A stretch of 10,603 bases of DNA from Eubacterium limosum (GCA_959020865.1 CAUEUD010000123.1:1-10603), one strand, 5' to 3'. Counted from the first letter of the stretch, positions 1 through 6,596 are shown. The notes: a model not told the origin generated them from the sequence alone. Translations and numbers: made by a program.

Positions 1-849
1 CACCAATATCCCGGCGCCCAGCAGGTTAGGGCCGACATGGGTGCCCAGGGTACAGTCGACTTCGCCCTCATACAGGTTTTCAAAATCCGGAAGCACTCTG
101 GTGTAGTGGGCTTTGACTGCGTCCATCTCATCCGGACAGCCGCCGTTTGCGACCATGAGGATATAGCGCGCCCCTTCCGGAGCATGGGATTTCGCCAGAT
201 CGATCATCTTCTGGATGGATTTCCGGCGCCCACGCACCTTGGCCACGCTCATCAGCTGGCCGTCATCGCTGAAGGTGATAATGGGCTTCACATTGAGCAA
301 AGTGCCGGTCACCGCTGTAATCAGGCCGATGCGGCCGCCTTTTTGCAGGTACTCCAGGGTGTCAATGCTGAAAAAGACCTTAGTGTTGGCGATGAGGCGG
401 GGCAGGATGGTCTTGATTTCCTCAAAGCTCCGGCCCTCTTCAATGAGCTCCGCAGTGTGTACGGCGATGGCGCCAGTGCCCAGGCTTCCGCTCAGGGTAT
501 CCACCGCGTGCACGCTCAGGCCCTCAAACTCTCCGCCGATCAGCCGCACGAGGTTAAAGGTACCGCTCAGACCGCTGGAAAAAATAATGGCGAAAACCTT
601 GCGATAGCCTTTGTCGTAAATTTTCTGAAAAAGTGTGCGAACCTCCTCGGGAGCCGGGAGAGAGGTCTTTGGGATCTCCGATGGGAGTTTGTCATAAACT
701 TGGGCGGCTGTGATGTCCACCCCGTCAGTATAGGCTTTGTCGCTGAAAATGATTTTCAGCGGCAGAATGTGCAAGTCGTGCTTTTTAATCAGTGTCTCTG
801 GGATATCCGCACAGGAATCCGTCAGCACGGCAATTTTTTCTCTATTCAT
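1..849 (-). CDS. DegV family protein (fatty-acid binding), 3' end cut by the window edge
   Basis: Reading the minus strand from the ATG at 849 gives 283 codons without a stop, running off the left edge. DegV proteins are usually about 280-290 residues, so only a few C-terminal residues should be missing. Family marks are visible: an N-terminal VLTDSCAD strand-loop (residues 8-15), a KTSLPAPEE segment near 61-69, the SSGLSGTF lipid-head-group loop (91-98), a DTLEYLQKGGRIG segment (163-175) and a terminal HVGPNLLGAG (271-280). Family knowledge: DegV proteins are soluble two-domain proteins that bind one long-chain fatty acid; in Firmicutes relatives they present fatty acids to FakA kinase. No FakA is visible here. 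The start is chosen because GAGGAG lies 7 bases upstream. An in-frame ATG two codons earlier is only 1 base from that GAGGAG. The start overlaps the end of the upstream MarR gene by 8 bases, so the two are probably translationally coupled. Confidence 0.93.
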   Translation of the reverse strand, partial: MNREKIAVLTDSCADIPETLIKKHDLHILPLKIIFSDKAYTDGVDITAAQVYDKLPSEIPKTSLPAPEEVRTLFQKIYDKGYRKVFAIIFSSGLSGTFNLVRLIGGEFEGLSVHAVDTLSGSLGTGAIAVHTAELIEEGRSFEEIKTILPRLIANTKVFFSIDTLEYLQKGGRIGLITAVTGTLLNVKPIITFSDDGQLMSVAKVRGRRKSIQKMIDLAKSHAPEGARYILMVANGGCPDEMDAVKAHYTRVLPDFENLYEGEVDCTLGTHVGPNLLGAGILV

Positions 850-1330
850 CTGCATGCTCCTCTTTTTTACTATTCTGATTGGCCTCGTGCATGCGCGCAA
901 GCAGGGCCTCGATGGTGTCCATTCCGGTTTGCAGGGCCTCAAAATCTTCAGGCGGGGTATTTTCCATTACCTGAGCATAGCGGCTCTGGATCACCCGGTC
1001 GATTTCCTTCAGCGTTTCCTGTCCCTTCTCTGTCAGCGAGACAAGGACAACCCGCTCATCATTTATATCCCTGAAACGGTTCAAAAAGCCGGCCTGGGCC
1101 AGTTTTTTACACATGTTGGAAACATTTGCCTTGTTAAGCTTCAAGGTATCAGCCAGGGCGCCGATGGTGATGGTGTTCGTATGCTTGACCTCTGTCAGGA
1201 CACGGCTTTGCAGAATTGTCAGCCCGTTATCGCTCAGCACGTCGGCGAACAGGGCATCAATTTCAGTGGTCACATGCCTCACATAGTCGATTAAAATATC
1301 CGCGAATTTCAATACCTGATCAATATACAT
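842..1330 (-). CDS. MarR-family winged-helix transcriptional regulator
   Basis: The product has 162 residues, normal for MarR proteins. Residues about 36-105 form the winged helix: an ITIGALADTLKLNKANVSNM helix-turn-helix (54-73), a KKLAQAGFLNR recognition-helix end, and a DINDERVVLVSLTEKG wing (88-103) with the typical D-x-R turn. The flanking N- and C-terminal helices would form the dimer interface. MarR proteins are small dimeric, often ligand-responsive repressors that usually control their own operon and a neighbour. Here the gene overlaps the downstream DegV gene by 8 bases and both share one promoter. A fatty acid or related lipid as the ligand is a guess from the DegV neighbour, not something the sequence shows. 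The gene end is K/E-rich and contains the GAGGAG that serves the DegV start. Its own ribosome site is moderate (AAAGGGCGG about 8 bases before ATG). Confidence 0.93.
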   Translation of the reverse strand: MYIDQVLKFADILIDYVRHVTTEIDALFADVLSDNGLTILQSRVLTEVKHTNTITIGALADTLKLNKANVSNMCKKLAQAGFLNRFRDINDERVVLVSLTEKGQETLKEIDRVIQSRYAQVMENTPPEDFEALQTGMDTIEALLARMHEANQNSKKEEHADE

Positions 1331-1370
1331 GGTAACAGCCGCCCTTTCTTTTGTTGTAGTCTAAAATATA

Positions 1371-1397
1371 TTTACAATACATATATTATAGTGTAAA
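1371..1397. promoter_or_regulatory. Candidate MarR operator (27-bp imperfect palindrome)
   Basis: The outer arms TTTACA (1371-1376) and TGTAAA (1392-1397) are perfectly complementary. Further symmetric matches (TA, A) continue inward around a five-base unpaired centre. The palindrome covers the -10 and the predicted start point of the MarR-DegV promoter, the usual place for a MarR autorepressor site. A looser TTGTA/TACAA pair lies next to it (about 1354-1376). No binding is demonstrated; the assignment rests on symmetry and position. Confidence 0.5.
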
Positions 1398-1411
1398 GTT
1401 AAATTTGTCAA
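1383..1411 (-). promoter_or_regulatory. Sigma-A-type promoter of the MarR-DegV operon
   Basis: On the minus strand a perfect -35 TTGACA (plus positions 1406-1411) is followed after exactly 17 bases by TAATAT (1383-1388). Transcription should begin near 1376, giving a leader of about 46 bases before the MarR start at 1330. Confidence 0.8.
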
Positions 1412-1457
1412 CGAAAAGATTCGCAGGCGTTTTCACAGGGATAAAAATAAGATTCTA

Positions 1458-1486
1458 TGCAATTTTTTAAGAAATTATGCTATACT
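1458..1486 (+). promoter_or_regulatory. Extended -10 promoter for the VanZ-RDD gene
   Basis: TGC-TATACT (TATACT at 1481-1486) is an extended -10 element. The hexamer 17 bases upstream (TGCAAT, 1458-1463) matches the -35 consensus poorly, as is common for extended -10 promoters. The start point would be near 1493, about 53 bases before the TTG start codon. It lies only about 50 bases from the divergent MarR promoter, so a repressor bound there could also affect this gene. Confidence 0.5.
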
Positions 1487-1545
1487 AAACAGGATAACCG
1501 GTAAAATTGAAAAAAATGCTAAAAAGTAAAAAAGGGGTGATTTAA

Positions 1546-2718
1546 TTGCTGAGTGCATACACACTTCCCATAAAATTCGCCTGTCTGGTGTTTCCGGTCC
1601 TGGCAGCGTTTTTTACCATTCCCTATGCCGTTTACCAATACCGGAAATACGGGTCTCTGTTGGTACTCAGGGTCGTGATCGTCTATTCGTTTATTTTATA
1701 TATGACCTGCGCCTATTTTCTGACCATGCTGCCGCTGCCGCCCATTGCGGAGGTCGCCCGCTACACCAGCCCTACCATGGATCTGGTGCCTTTCCATGCC
1801 TGGACAAACTTCTGGGAAAATACCAGCCTGATTCTCTCAGACCCCAGCACCTATCTCAAGGCGATGAAAGAGCAGTGTTTTTACGAGCCCTTTTTCAATA
1901 TCTTGCTGCTGGTGCCCCTGGGCGTCTATCTGCGGTATTATTTCAGAAGAAGCTGGTGGCAGACCATCCTCATCGGTTTTCTGGTGAGCCTGTCCTTTGA
2001 GCTGATCCAGCTGAGCGCTTTGTTTGGGATATACCCGAGGCCCTACCGCCTGTTTCAGGTGGACGACTTGATCAACAACACCTTTGGCGCCCTGGTGGGC
2101 TTCTGGATCACACCGGTTTTCAGCTTTTTCCTGCCCTCGCGTGACCGGCTGGACGAGGTGTCCTACAAGCGGGGGCGCACCGTTACCTATATGCGGCGGG
2201 GCTTTGCGTTTCTCTTTGACTGGGCCATTCTCACCGGTGCTCTGCACCTTGCCGGGCGAGTGCTTGGAAGCCCGACCTTAAGCGATATGCTGGCAATGGA
2301 TGGCAAACGCTCGGTAGTGCTTTACATCATTGTCATCGTGCTGTATTTTATTCTGATACCGTGGCTGACCCGGGGAAGGACCATCGGAAAGTTTCTGGTC
2401 GGCATCCGGCTCATGTCCGAAAACAAACGTCCGCCCAAGCTTTTCCAGTACATTGTACGCTACGGCCTGCAGTACCTTCTTGTCATACCAGCCCCCTTTA
2501 TCGCCATGAAGGTCTATGAGCTCTTGCCCCTCTATACTGGGACAGCTCACACCTTCCTCATGGTGATCGCTCTGGCCTTTGGCATGGTCTTTGCTGTTTT
2601 CATCGTCCAGCTGCTCATCTCAGTCTTTACCCGTGAGACCCAGATCTTTTACGAGTCTCTGAGCCACACGATCAATGTGAGCACTGTGCGAAATGGGCGG
2701 CGGAGAAGCAGGCGATAA
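1546..2718 (+). CDS. VanZ-like / RDD two-domain integral membrane protein
   Basis: The 390-residue product joins two membrane domains. Residues about 40-190 are VanZ-like: the FNILLLVPLG signature (117-126), then SFELIQL (150-156) and a QVDDLINNTFGALVGF segment (171-186). Residues about 213-385 are an RDD domain: RRGFAFLFDW (217-226, with the family R and D) and RGRTIGKFLVGIRLM (276-290). Around eight hydrophobic segments are present, and the C-terminus is strongly basic (RNGRRRSRR). VanZ-like proteins are named after a teicoplanin-resistance accessory factor; RDD proteins are poorly understood, some linked to ion transport. The exact role is unknown, and the domain match alone does not imply antibiotic resistance. 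The start is TTG, chosen because AGGGGTGA lies 5 bases upstream and no better ATG fits. The gene is monocistronic, with its own promoter and terminator. Confidence 0.88.
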   Translation: MLSAYTLPIKFACLVFPVLAAFFTIPYAVYQYRKYGSLLVLRVVIVYSFILYMTCAYFLTMLPLPPIAEVARYTSPTMDLVPFHAWTNFWENTSLILSDPSTYLKAMKEQCFYEPFFNILLLVPLGVYLRYYFRRSWWQTILIGFLVSLSFELIQLSALFGIYPRPYRLFQVDDLINNTFGALVGFWITPVFSFFLPSRDRLDEVSYKRGRTVTYMRRGFAFLFDWAILTGALHLAGRVLGSPTLSDMLAMDGKRSVVLYIIVIVLYFILIPWLTRGRTIGKFLVGIRLMSENKRPPKLFQYIVRYGLQYLLVIPAPFIAMKVYELLPLYTGTAHTFLMVIALAFGMVFAVFIVQLLISVFTRETQIFYESLSHTINVSTVRNGRRRSRR

Positions 2719-2725
2719 AATGTAT

Positions 2726-2765
2726 AAAAGAGATGATACGGTGTTTCGCCGCATCATCTCTTTTT
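2726..2765. terminator. Bidirectional intrinsic terminator between VanZ-RDD and HTH genes
   Basis: AAAAGAGATGAT (2726-2737) pairs perfectly with ATCATCTCTTTT (2752-2763). An inner CGG/CCG extends the stem after one mismatch. T-tracts lie on both sides, so it can serve both convergent genes. The TAA stop of the minus-strand HTH gene (2764-2766) lies directly at the T-tract. Confidence 0.88.
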
Positions 2766-3189
2766 AGCTAAGGGTTTCCTCATTGTGGTCATATAAAATT
2801 TCGTTTATTTCATAAATGGATAATCCATGTTGTAAACCATAAATTAAAATGCAGTCGCGATGTTTTTTCGGATAAAGAAATGCATATCCTGCCAATTTAA
2901 GCACCTGCTGTGCATCCTCAAGGTTCAATTTCATACCAATACACAGCATCATCAGTTTATCTCGGGAAGGTTTTCGTTTGCCGGAAAAAATTTGATAACC
3001 ATATATTTCATTTAACTCGGAATTTTTTATCACTGCCGCCTTTGTCAGTTCTTTTTCCTCAAGCAGTGTGTTTAGATGGTCTGGAAGCGAGCAGTCAATC
3101 AAATAATCTTTGTTTGATTTAAAGTAGTTTTCAAGAGTATCGGATGTCATCAATGCCTTTAAAAGTGCATCCGTCGGTTTTTTTATCAT
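2764..3189 (-). CDS. Small HTH (Cro/C1-like) DNA-binding protein paired with a kinase
   Basis: The product has 141 residues and no membrane segment or signal peptide. Residues about 36-95 look like a diverged Cro/C1-type helix-turn-helix: LNTLLEEKELTKAAVIKNS, then NEIYGYQIFSGKRKPSRDKL with the typical G-K-R-x-P-S-R turn, then LCIGMKLNLEDAQQVLKLAG. The tail (about 103-135) has an FLYPKKHRDCILIYGLQHG segment that I believe recurs in Firmicutes HTH proteins beside kinases; this is memory, not a search. The start is supported by GAGGTGA 4 bases upstream. The gene diverges from the kinase gene with only 70 bases between start codons, so the protein probably regulates both. Its region is AT-rich compared with the VanZ gene. 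No target other than the shared palindrome is visible. Being a kinase substrate is possible but unproven. Confidence 0.75.
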   Translation of the reverse strand: MIKKPTDALLKALMTSDTLENYFKSNKDYLIDCSLPDHLNTLLEEKELTKAAVIKNSELNEIYGYQIFSGKRKPSRDKLMMLCIGMKLNLEDAQQVLKLAGYAFLYPKKHRDCILIYGLQHGLSIYEINEILYDHNEETLS

Positions 3190-3196
3190 AAGATCA

Positions 3197-3236
3197 CCTC
3201 ACAGGGATAGTTTAACATGTTATAATAAAAAGCACA
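3197..3236. promoter_or_regulatory. Divergent promoters with a shared palindromic operator candidate
   Basis: On the plus strand TG-T-TATAAT gives an extended -10 (TATAAT at 3221-3226) with a weak -35 CTCACA (3198-3203, 17-base spacer) for the kinase gene. On the minus strand TTGTGC, 17 bases, then TAAACT preceded by TG gives a promoter for the HTH gene. The two overlap over a perfect 10-bp palindrome, TAACATGTTA, at 3213-3222. A protein bound there would cover both -10 regions. The HTH gene product is the obvious candidate, by position only. Confidence 0.5.
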
Positions 3237-3259
3237 AACAGGAAGAGAATGGGTTTACA

Positions 3260-3967
3260 ATGGAAAAATGGCTAAATGAAATATTAAACCAGACTTATAC
3301 ACGTGTGAAGGTTTTAAAAAGGACTGAGAAGTCAGAAATATCCGTCTGGATGCATAAAGAGCTGAAAAAGAAGCTTGTAAAGCGGGTTTTTAGAGGAGAG
3401 GAAAGTGTTTATCGGACACTGTTAAGCCTGAAACATCCCAATTTACCTTGCATTTATCAGGTGAGCGAAAAAAACGGAGAGGTAACTGTTTTAGAAGAAT
3501 ACATTGATGGTATCACAGTGAGCGAAGTTTTGGAAACTGGGCTGTACAGCCAAAAAGGAGTGCGGAAAATTGGCATGGCTCTGTGTGACGCCTTGAGCGT
3601 ACTGCACGAGAATAGAATCGTTCATAGGGATATTAAGCCGGAAAATATCATGATTACTCGGGCAAACCGTATTGTGCTCATTGATTTTGATGCGGCCCGC
3701 ACTTTTAAACCTGATAAAACCAAAGACACCGTCGCGCTGGGAACCGCCGGTTACGCTGCTCCTGAGCAGTTTGATATCCGCCAGTCTGACCGCCGTACCG
3801 ATATCTATGCCATGGGGATTTTAATGAATGTGATGCTCACAGGTGAGCACCCTTCAAAAGTCGTTGTTAAAGGCCATATGGGGAGAGTTATAAAAAAATG
3901 TATCAATGTACTGCCTTCAAAGCGATATGCAGACGCCGAGGCCCTGAAACGGGCAATTTTATACTAA
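3260..3967 (+). CDS. Compact soluble Ser/Thr protein kinase (Hanks type), DFD variant
   Basis: The 235 residues consist almost only of a kinase domain. Visible elements: a possible ATP-anchoring lysine at K38 or K41 (KKLVKRVF), a possible helix-C glutamate at E47/E48, the catalytic loop HRDIKPEN (122-129; D124, K126, N129), the metal motif IDFD (141-144, DFD instead of DFG), GTAGYAAPEQ (161-170) and DIYAMG (181-186). Catalytic residues are intact, so phosphotransfer is likely. Oddities: no glycine-rich loop can be found in residues 12-35, the C-lobe is short (typical domains are about 260-270 residues), and there is no membrane segment or PASTA domain, unlike PrkC/PknB. The input signal must therefore come from another protein. 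The ribosome site AGGAAGAG is about 12 bases from ATG, longer than usual. The next gene is convergent. The 3' end overlaps a hairpin element repeated at 7345. Confidence 0.9.
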   Translation: MEKWLNEILNQTYTRVKVLKRTEKSEISVWMHKELKKKLVKRVFRGEESVYRTLLSLKHPNLPCIYQVSEKNGEVTVLEEYIDGITVSEVLETGLYSQKGVRKIGMALCDALSVLHENRIVHRDIKPENIMITRANRIVLIDFDAARTFKPDKTKDTVALGTAGYAAPEQFDIRQSDRRTDIYAMGILMNVMLTGEHPSKVVVKGHMGRVIKKCINVLPSKRYADAEALKRAILY

Positions 3968-3987
3968 GCAGCCAGCATAGGACAAAA
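3963..3987 (+). repeat. 25-nt stop-codon hairpin element, copy 1
   Basis: This copy contains the kinase TAA stop and ends in TAGGACAAAA. It matches 7345-7369 at 23 of 25 positions. CTAAGC (3964-3969) can pair with GCATAG (3975-3980) with one mismatch around the loop AGCCA. The intrinsic terminator begins within its last four bases. Confidence 0.75.
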
Positions 3988-4025
3988 GACCGCCGGATGA
4001 TGTAAAATCATTTCAGCGGTCTTTT
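3984..4025. terminator. Bidirectional intrinsic terminator between kinase and XRE genes
   Basis: AAAAGACCGC (3984-3993) and GCGGTCTTTT (4016-4025) form a perfect 10-bp stem, with an inner GATGAT/ATCATT helix. A- and T-runs on both sides allow use from either strand. The stop of the minus-strand XRE gene (4024-4026) overlaps its edge. Confidence 0.88.
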
Positions 4026-4362
4026 AATATTCGTCTATTTTTTCGGCCAGAATACGGACGGTCGTCATAAAAGTTCTAACCTTTGCGGGGTCTTTGTCCT
4101 TAAGCATAGCGTCGATGTTGTTAAAAAGGTTTTTGTCACTGTCCAAGGAATCAAAAACCAGGTAATCCAAGCTAACATCCAGCGCAGAGGAAATTTTATA
4201 CAGGGTCTCAAGAGAGAGCTTCCGGCTGCCCCGCTCGATATGGCCGATATAAGACGTTGAAAGGCCGCAAATTTCTCCAAGCTGTTCCTGGGTGAGGTGC
4301 TTCTTCTCTCTCTCGAATTTGACACGTTCGCCCAGAGCAGTGAAATTTAGTTCTCTATTCAT
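4024..4362 (-). CDS. XRE-family (Cro/C1 type) transcriptional regulator
   Basis: The 112-residue product has a canonical Cro/C1 helix-turn-helix at about residues 9-67: ALGERVKFEREKKHLTQEQL, then GEICGLSTSYIGHIERGSRK and LSLETLYKISSALDVSLDYL. A short helical tail (about 78-112) probably dimerises the protein. There is no ligand-binding or peptidase domain, so how it senses a signal is unknown. AAGGAG 6 bases before ATG supports the start. The gene diverges from the zinc-ribbon operon with a 159-base gap, which suggests that it regulates that operon and itself. It is a much more typical XRE protein than the one at 2764-3189, and the two are not near-duplicates. Confidence 0.92.
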   Translation of the reverse strand: MNRELNFTALGERVKFEREKKHLTQEQLGEICGLSTSYIGHIERGSRKLSLETLYKISSALDVSLDYLVFDSLDSDKNLFNNIDAMLKDKDPAKVRTFMTTVRILAEKIDEY

Positions 4363-4398
4363 GGTAAACTCCTTATAAGCTTATTTTAATCAAACCGA

Positions 4399-4412
4399 AT
4401 CCATTAATGAAT
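4399..4412. promoter_or_regulatory. Candidate operator palindrome upstream of the XRE gene
   Basis: ATCCATTAATGAAT is a 14-bp inverted repeat with a single mismatched pair, lying in the 159-base divergent region between the XRE and zinc-ribbon genes. It is about 50 bases upstream of the operon promoter and about 37 bases before the XRE start, which suits control of the XRE gene better. AT-rich DNA gives such palindromes by chance, so the call is weak. Confidence 0.3.
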
Positions 4413-4448
4413 ATACTGAAAGCCATAAAAAATAACTAAAAGAATCAA

Positions 4449-4477
4449 TTGACCTTAAGAATAAATGCGATTATAAT
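4449..4477 (+). promoter_or_regulatory. Sigma-A-type promoter of the zinc-ribbon operon
   Basis: TTGACC (4449-4454), 17 bases, TATAAT (4472-4477) is a near-consensus promoter. Its start point near 4484 leaves a leader of about 38 bases before the ATG at 4522. The -10 sits in the self-complementary ATTATAAT (4470-4477), so a minus-strand TATAAT with a poorer -35 (TTGCGT, 18 bases away) could drive the XRE gene from the same spot. Confidence 0.78.
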
Positions 4478-4521
4478 AAAGGTGAGAATGTAAACGCAAA
4501 ACATACGAGGAGAAGATAAAA

Positions 4522-5862
4522 ATGTACTGTAAAAACTGTGGAAACGAAATAAAGCCCGGAGACCGCTTTTGCCGAAGCTGTGGTGCAGCCCAGGATGATC
4601 CCGTCGAGGTAAAAGTGTCAGAAACCACTAAAACAGACCCGCAGGATAATGATCAGGCAGAGCTGAAGGAAACAGCAGCCGTCAGAACAGATCCCACTCT
4701 GTTTGCCGAGGACATGCCGGAAAAAAAGAAAAAATCTGCTGGGAAAACACTTATAATTGTACTTATTACGGTCATCATACTGGCGTTGGCTGGTGGAACC
4801 ACAGCCTATTTTTATTTCTTCGGCGTTACCCATGGCAGGGTACAGGTGATTCATTTTGGAAAAGAGGCGCGGTTTAATCTTACAAAAGATGAGCTGGTGC
4901 AGACGATTAATAAAACCATTACGGACACAACCGATTGGCTGGCCTGTTTTCCAGACGTACCGGAGCATCAGAAAGCAGGGCTGAACGACAGTGTCAACAG
5001 CGAGAAGCGGGAAGATGGCATACTGGAACGTTTCACAAATGATGACTGGCGCGAGGAGACTAAAAGCGACACCGAAACTGCTTATATCTGTGAGGAAAAA
5101 GGAGTGCGTCCCGAGATAACGATTGTCACGGAGACCAAAAGCGGCAAGGTCGTCAGCGTGTCAATGGCCTACAGCCAGCGTGATTTTTTCAATATGAACG
5201 CCGGGACTGATAAACCCTACCGCGTATGGCAGGCTGTTATCATCAGAAGCTGCGATTCAGAGGCAAATCTGGAAGCAATTTACAGCAGCTTAGGTACGCT
5301 TGGCGATCCGCTTCACAATTACCGTAACAGTATAGAAAAAGAGACCATCAGCCATTACATTCACTACCAGGAAAAAGGAAATAACCTGAATAATTCCGGC
5401 CTGAGGCTCCAGTTTGCAATCACACCGACCACCATCGAGCAGGCCATTTCTGAAAGCACCCCAGAAGGGAACGCGCAGGAAGAAACGCTCCCGGAGGAAA
5501 AGACCATGACAGCGGAAGAAGCGGTCCGCAGACTTAACGGTTCCTGGGAAACGGAAGACACCAATACCTTTATCACCCGCTTCGAATTTGTGGAGGGCCA
5601 TCTGGAATACGTTTATGAATCCTACCGTTCAAAGGCCAATCAGCTGTGGTTTGAGGCAGACTATGACGTTCAGATGAAGGATGGCAGCACAGCTGTTTTA
5701 ACACTCAAAAATATTGATAACAAAGGGATATCATCAGCGATGCCGGATCGTTATGACAAGCCCCTTGATTTTTCCACGCTGGAGGTCGATTTTACCGAGA
5801 CAGAGGACGGCAGTATCCTGATAAATGGGGAAAAGGCCCATCAGACGAAACCGGCAAAATAA
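4522..5862 (+). CDS. Zinc-ribbon single-pass membrane protein with large extracellular region
   Basis: The 446-residue product begins with a zinc ribbon (C3, C6, C17, C20: YCKNCGNE and FCRSCG). An acidic/polar linker follows (24-65), then a lysine cluster (67-75) and one transmembrane helix (about 76-100). The rest is predicted outside the cell, with the ribbon in the cytoplasm. The ectodomain seems to have two parts. Residues about 101-305 are not recognised; they open with FNLTKDELVQTINKTI. A threonine/glutamate-rich linker leads to a C-terminal region (about 329-440) starting MTAEEA and containing LNGSWET and a final DGSILINGE, which resembles the end of the next gene's lipoprotein. Family knowledge: zinc-ribbon/TM proteins are common in Firmicutes and mostly uncharacterised. 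A role as a membrane sensor or scaffold is inference. It is first in a three-gene operon, with GAGGAG 9-10 bases before ATG. Confidence 0.85.
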   Translation: MYCKNCGNEIKPGDRFCRSCGAAQDDPVEVKVSETTKTDPQDNDQAELKETAAVRTDPTLFAEDMPEKKKKSAGKTLIIVLITVIILALAGGTTAYFYFFGVTHGRVQVIHFGKEARFNLTKDELVQTINKTITDTTDWLACFPDVPEHQKAGLNDSVNSEKREDGILERFTNDDWREETKSDTETAYICEEKGVRPEITIVTETKSGKVVSVSMAYSQRDFFNMNAGTDKPYRVWQAVIIRSCDSEANLEAIYSSLGTLGDPLHNYRNSIEKETISHYIHYQEKGNNLNNSGLRLQFAITPTTIEQAISESTPEGNAQEETLPEEKTMTAEEAVRRLNGSWETEDTNTFITRFEFVEGHLEYVYESYRSKANQLWFEADYDVQMKDGSTAVLTLKNIDNKGISSAMPDRYDKPLDFSTLEVDFTETEDGSILINGEKAHQTKPAK

Positions 5863-5877
5863 ATATAGGAGGAAGCC

Positions 5878-6594
5878 ATGAAAAAGAAACGAATCCCAAA
5901 ATTGTTTTTTACGCTGTCGCTGGCAAGTATTTTATTATTGGCAGGCTGCACTTCAGGTGAAAATAAGAAAGCGGTGGTGTTAAACGCCCCCACCTACTCG
6001 CTTAACGCCGGCACCTACACCGAAGAGCAGCAAATCACCATTAATCCCCCAGAAGGCGAGGAAGTGACCGTCTATTATACACTCGACGGCACCGACCCTA
6101 CCGACCAGTCTACAAAATATGAAAGTCCTGTAACGGTCCAGTCCACAGCCACCCTCAAAAGCTACGCGGTGGATAAAAACGGCAATACCAGTGATATCAA
6201 ATCCGCTGAGTACATCATCAGTGCGCCCGCCGCAACACCAGCGCCCAAAAAAGAAATGACCGCTGATGAGGAACTGGCTGCGTTTAAGCAGAATGTGCAG
6301 GGGCGGTGGTCAAAAACGTCTGGAAATGCATCTCACGTGATGTCTATCATAGACGACAAACAGCAATATGCGAACGCAAAAGGTGGCGGCCTCAGTCAGT
6401 CAATGATTAGCTATGAGGTAGAGTCTGGCAGCAATGGAAAAAAAGGATATCTTGTAACGAGCACAGGCAATAAGGTCTATGTTAACTGCTCACCCATGGG
6501 CGATGGTATGATCACCGTCAACGGGGAAGAATGGCTTTATGTCAGCGATGAACCTCTTAAAGCAGATTCATCGGAGGGGGACTTCAGCTATTAA
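5878..6594 (+). CDS. Lipoprotein with a chitobiase/beta-hexosaminidase C-terminal-like domain
   Basis: The 238-residue product has a lipoprotein signal peptide: basic KKKR start, hydrophobic core and lipobox LAGC with the lipidated cysteine at C24. Residues about 37-114 match the CHB_HEX_C_1 type beta-sandwich: LNAGTYTEEQQITINPP, then VYYTLDGTDPT (65-75), Y..PVTVQSTATLKSYAVDKNG and a closing EYII. This domain is usually an accessory in secreted proteins and is not catalytic. After a proline/alanine linker (116-124), residues about 127-222 begin MTADEE, contain QGRWSKTSGN and end GMITVNGEEWLYV. That order echoes the C-terminus of the preceding gene's product. The lipoprotein should sit on the outer face of the membrane beside the two single-pass proteins of its operon. 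The gap from the previous gene is 15 bases, with AGGAGG 5 bases before ATG. The ligand is unknown. Confidence 0.87.
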   Translation: MKKKRIPKLFFTLSLASILLLAGCTSGENKKAVVLNAPTYSLNAGTYTEEQQITINPPEGEEVTVYYTLDGTDPTDQSTKYESPVTVQSTATLKSYAVDKNGNTSDIKSAEYIISAPAATPAPKKEMTADEELAAFKQNVQGRWSKTSGNASHVMSIIDDKQQYANAKGGGLSQSMISYEVESGSNGKKGYLVTSTGNKVYVNCSPMGDGMITVNGEEWLYVSDEPLKADSSEGDFSY

Positions 6595-6596
6595 AA

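Noticed and set aside
37..1074. Long plus-strand open frame of 345 codons
   Set aside because: It lies opposite the DegV and MarR genes, whose minus-strand products have clear family motifs. The plus-strand translation shows no recognisable domain and no ribosome site, so it is a shadow of GC-rich coding DNA.
2764..3967. HTH/kinase pair as a HipBA-type toxin-antitoxin module
   Set aside because: The kinase has Hanks-type motifs (HRDIKPEN, APE) and not the HipA fold, and the genes are divergent instead of co-transcribed as in hipBA.
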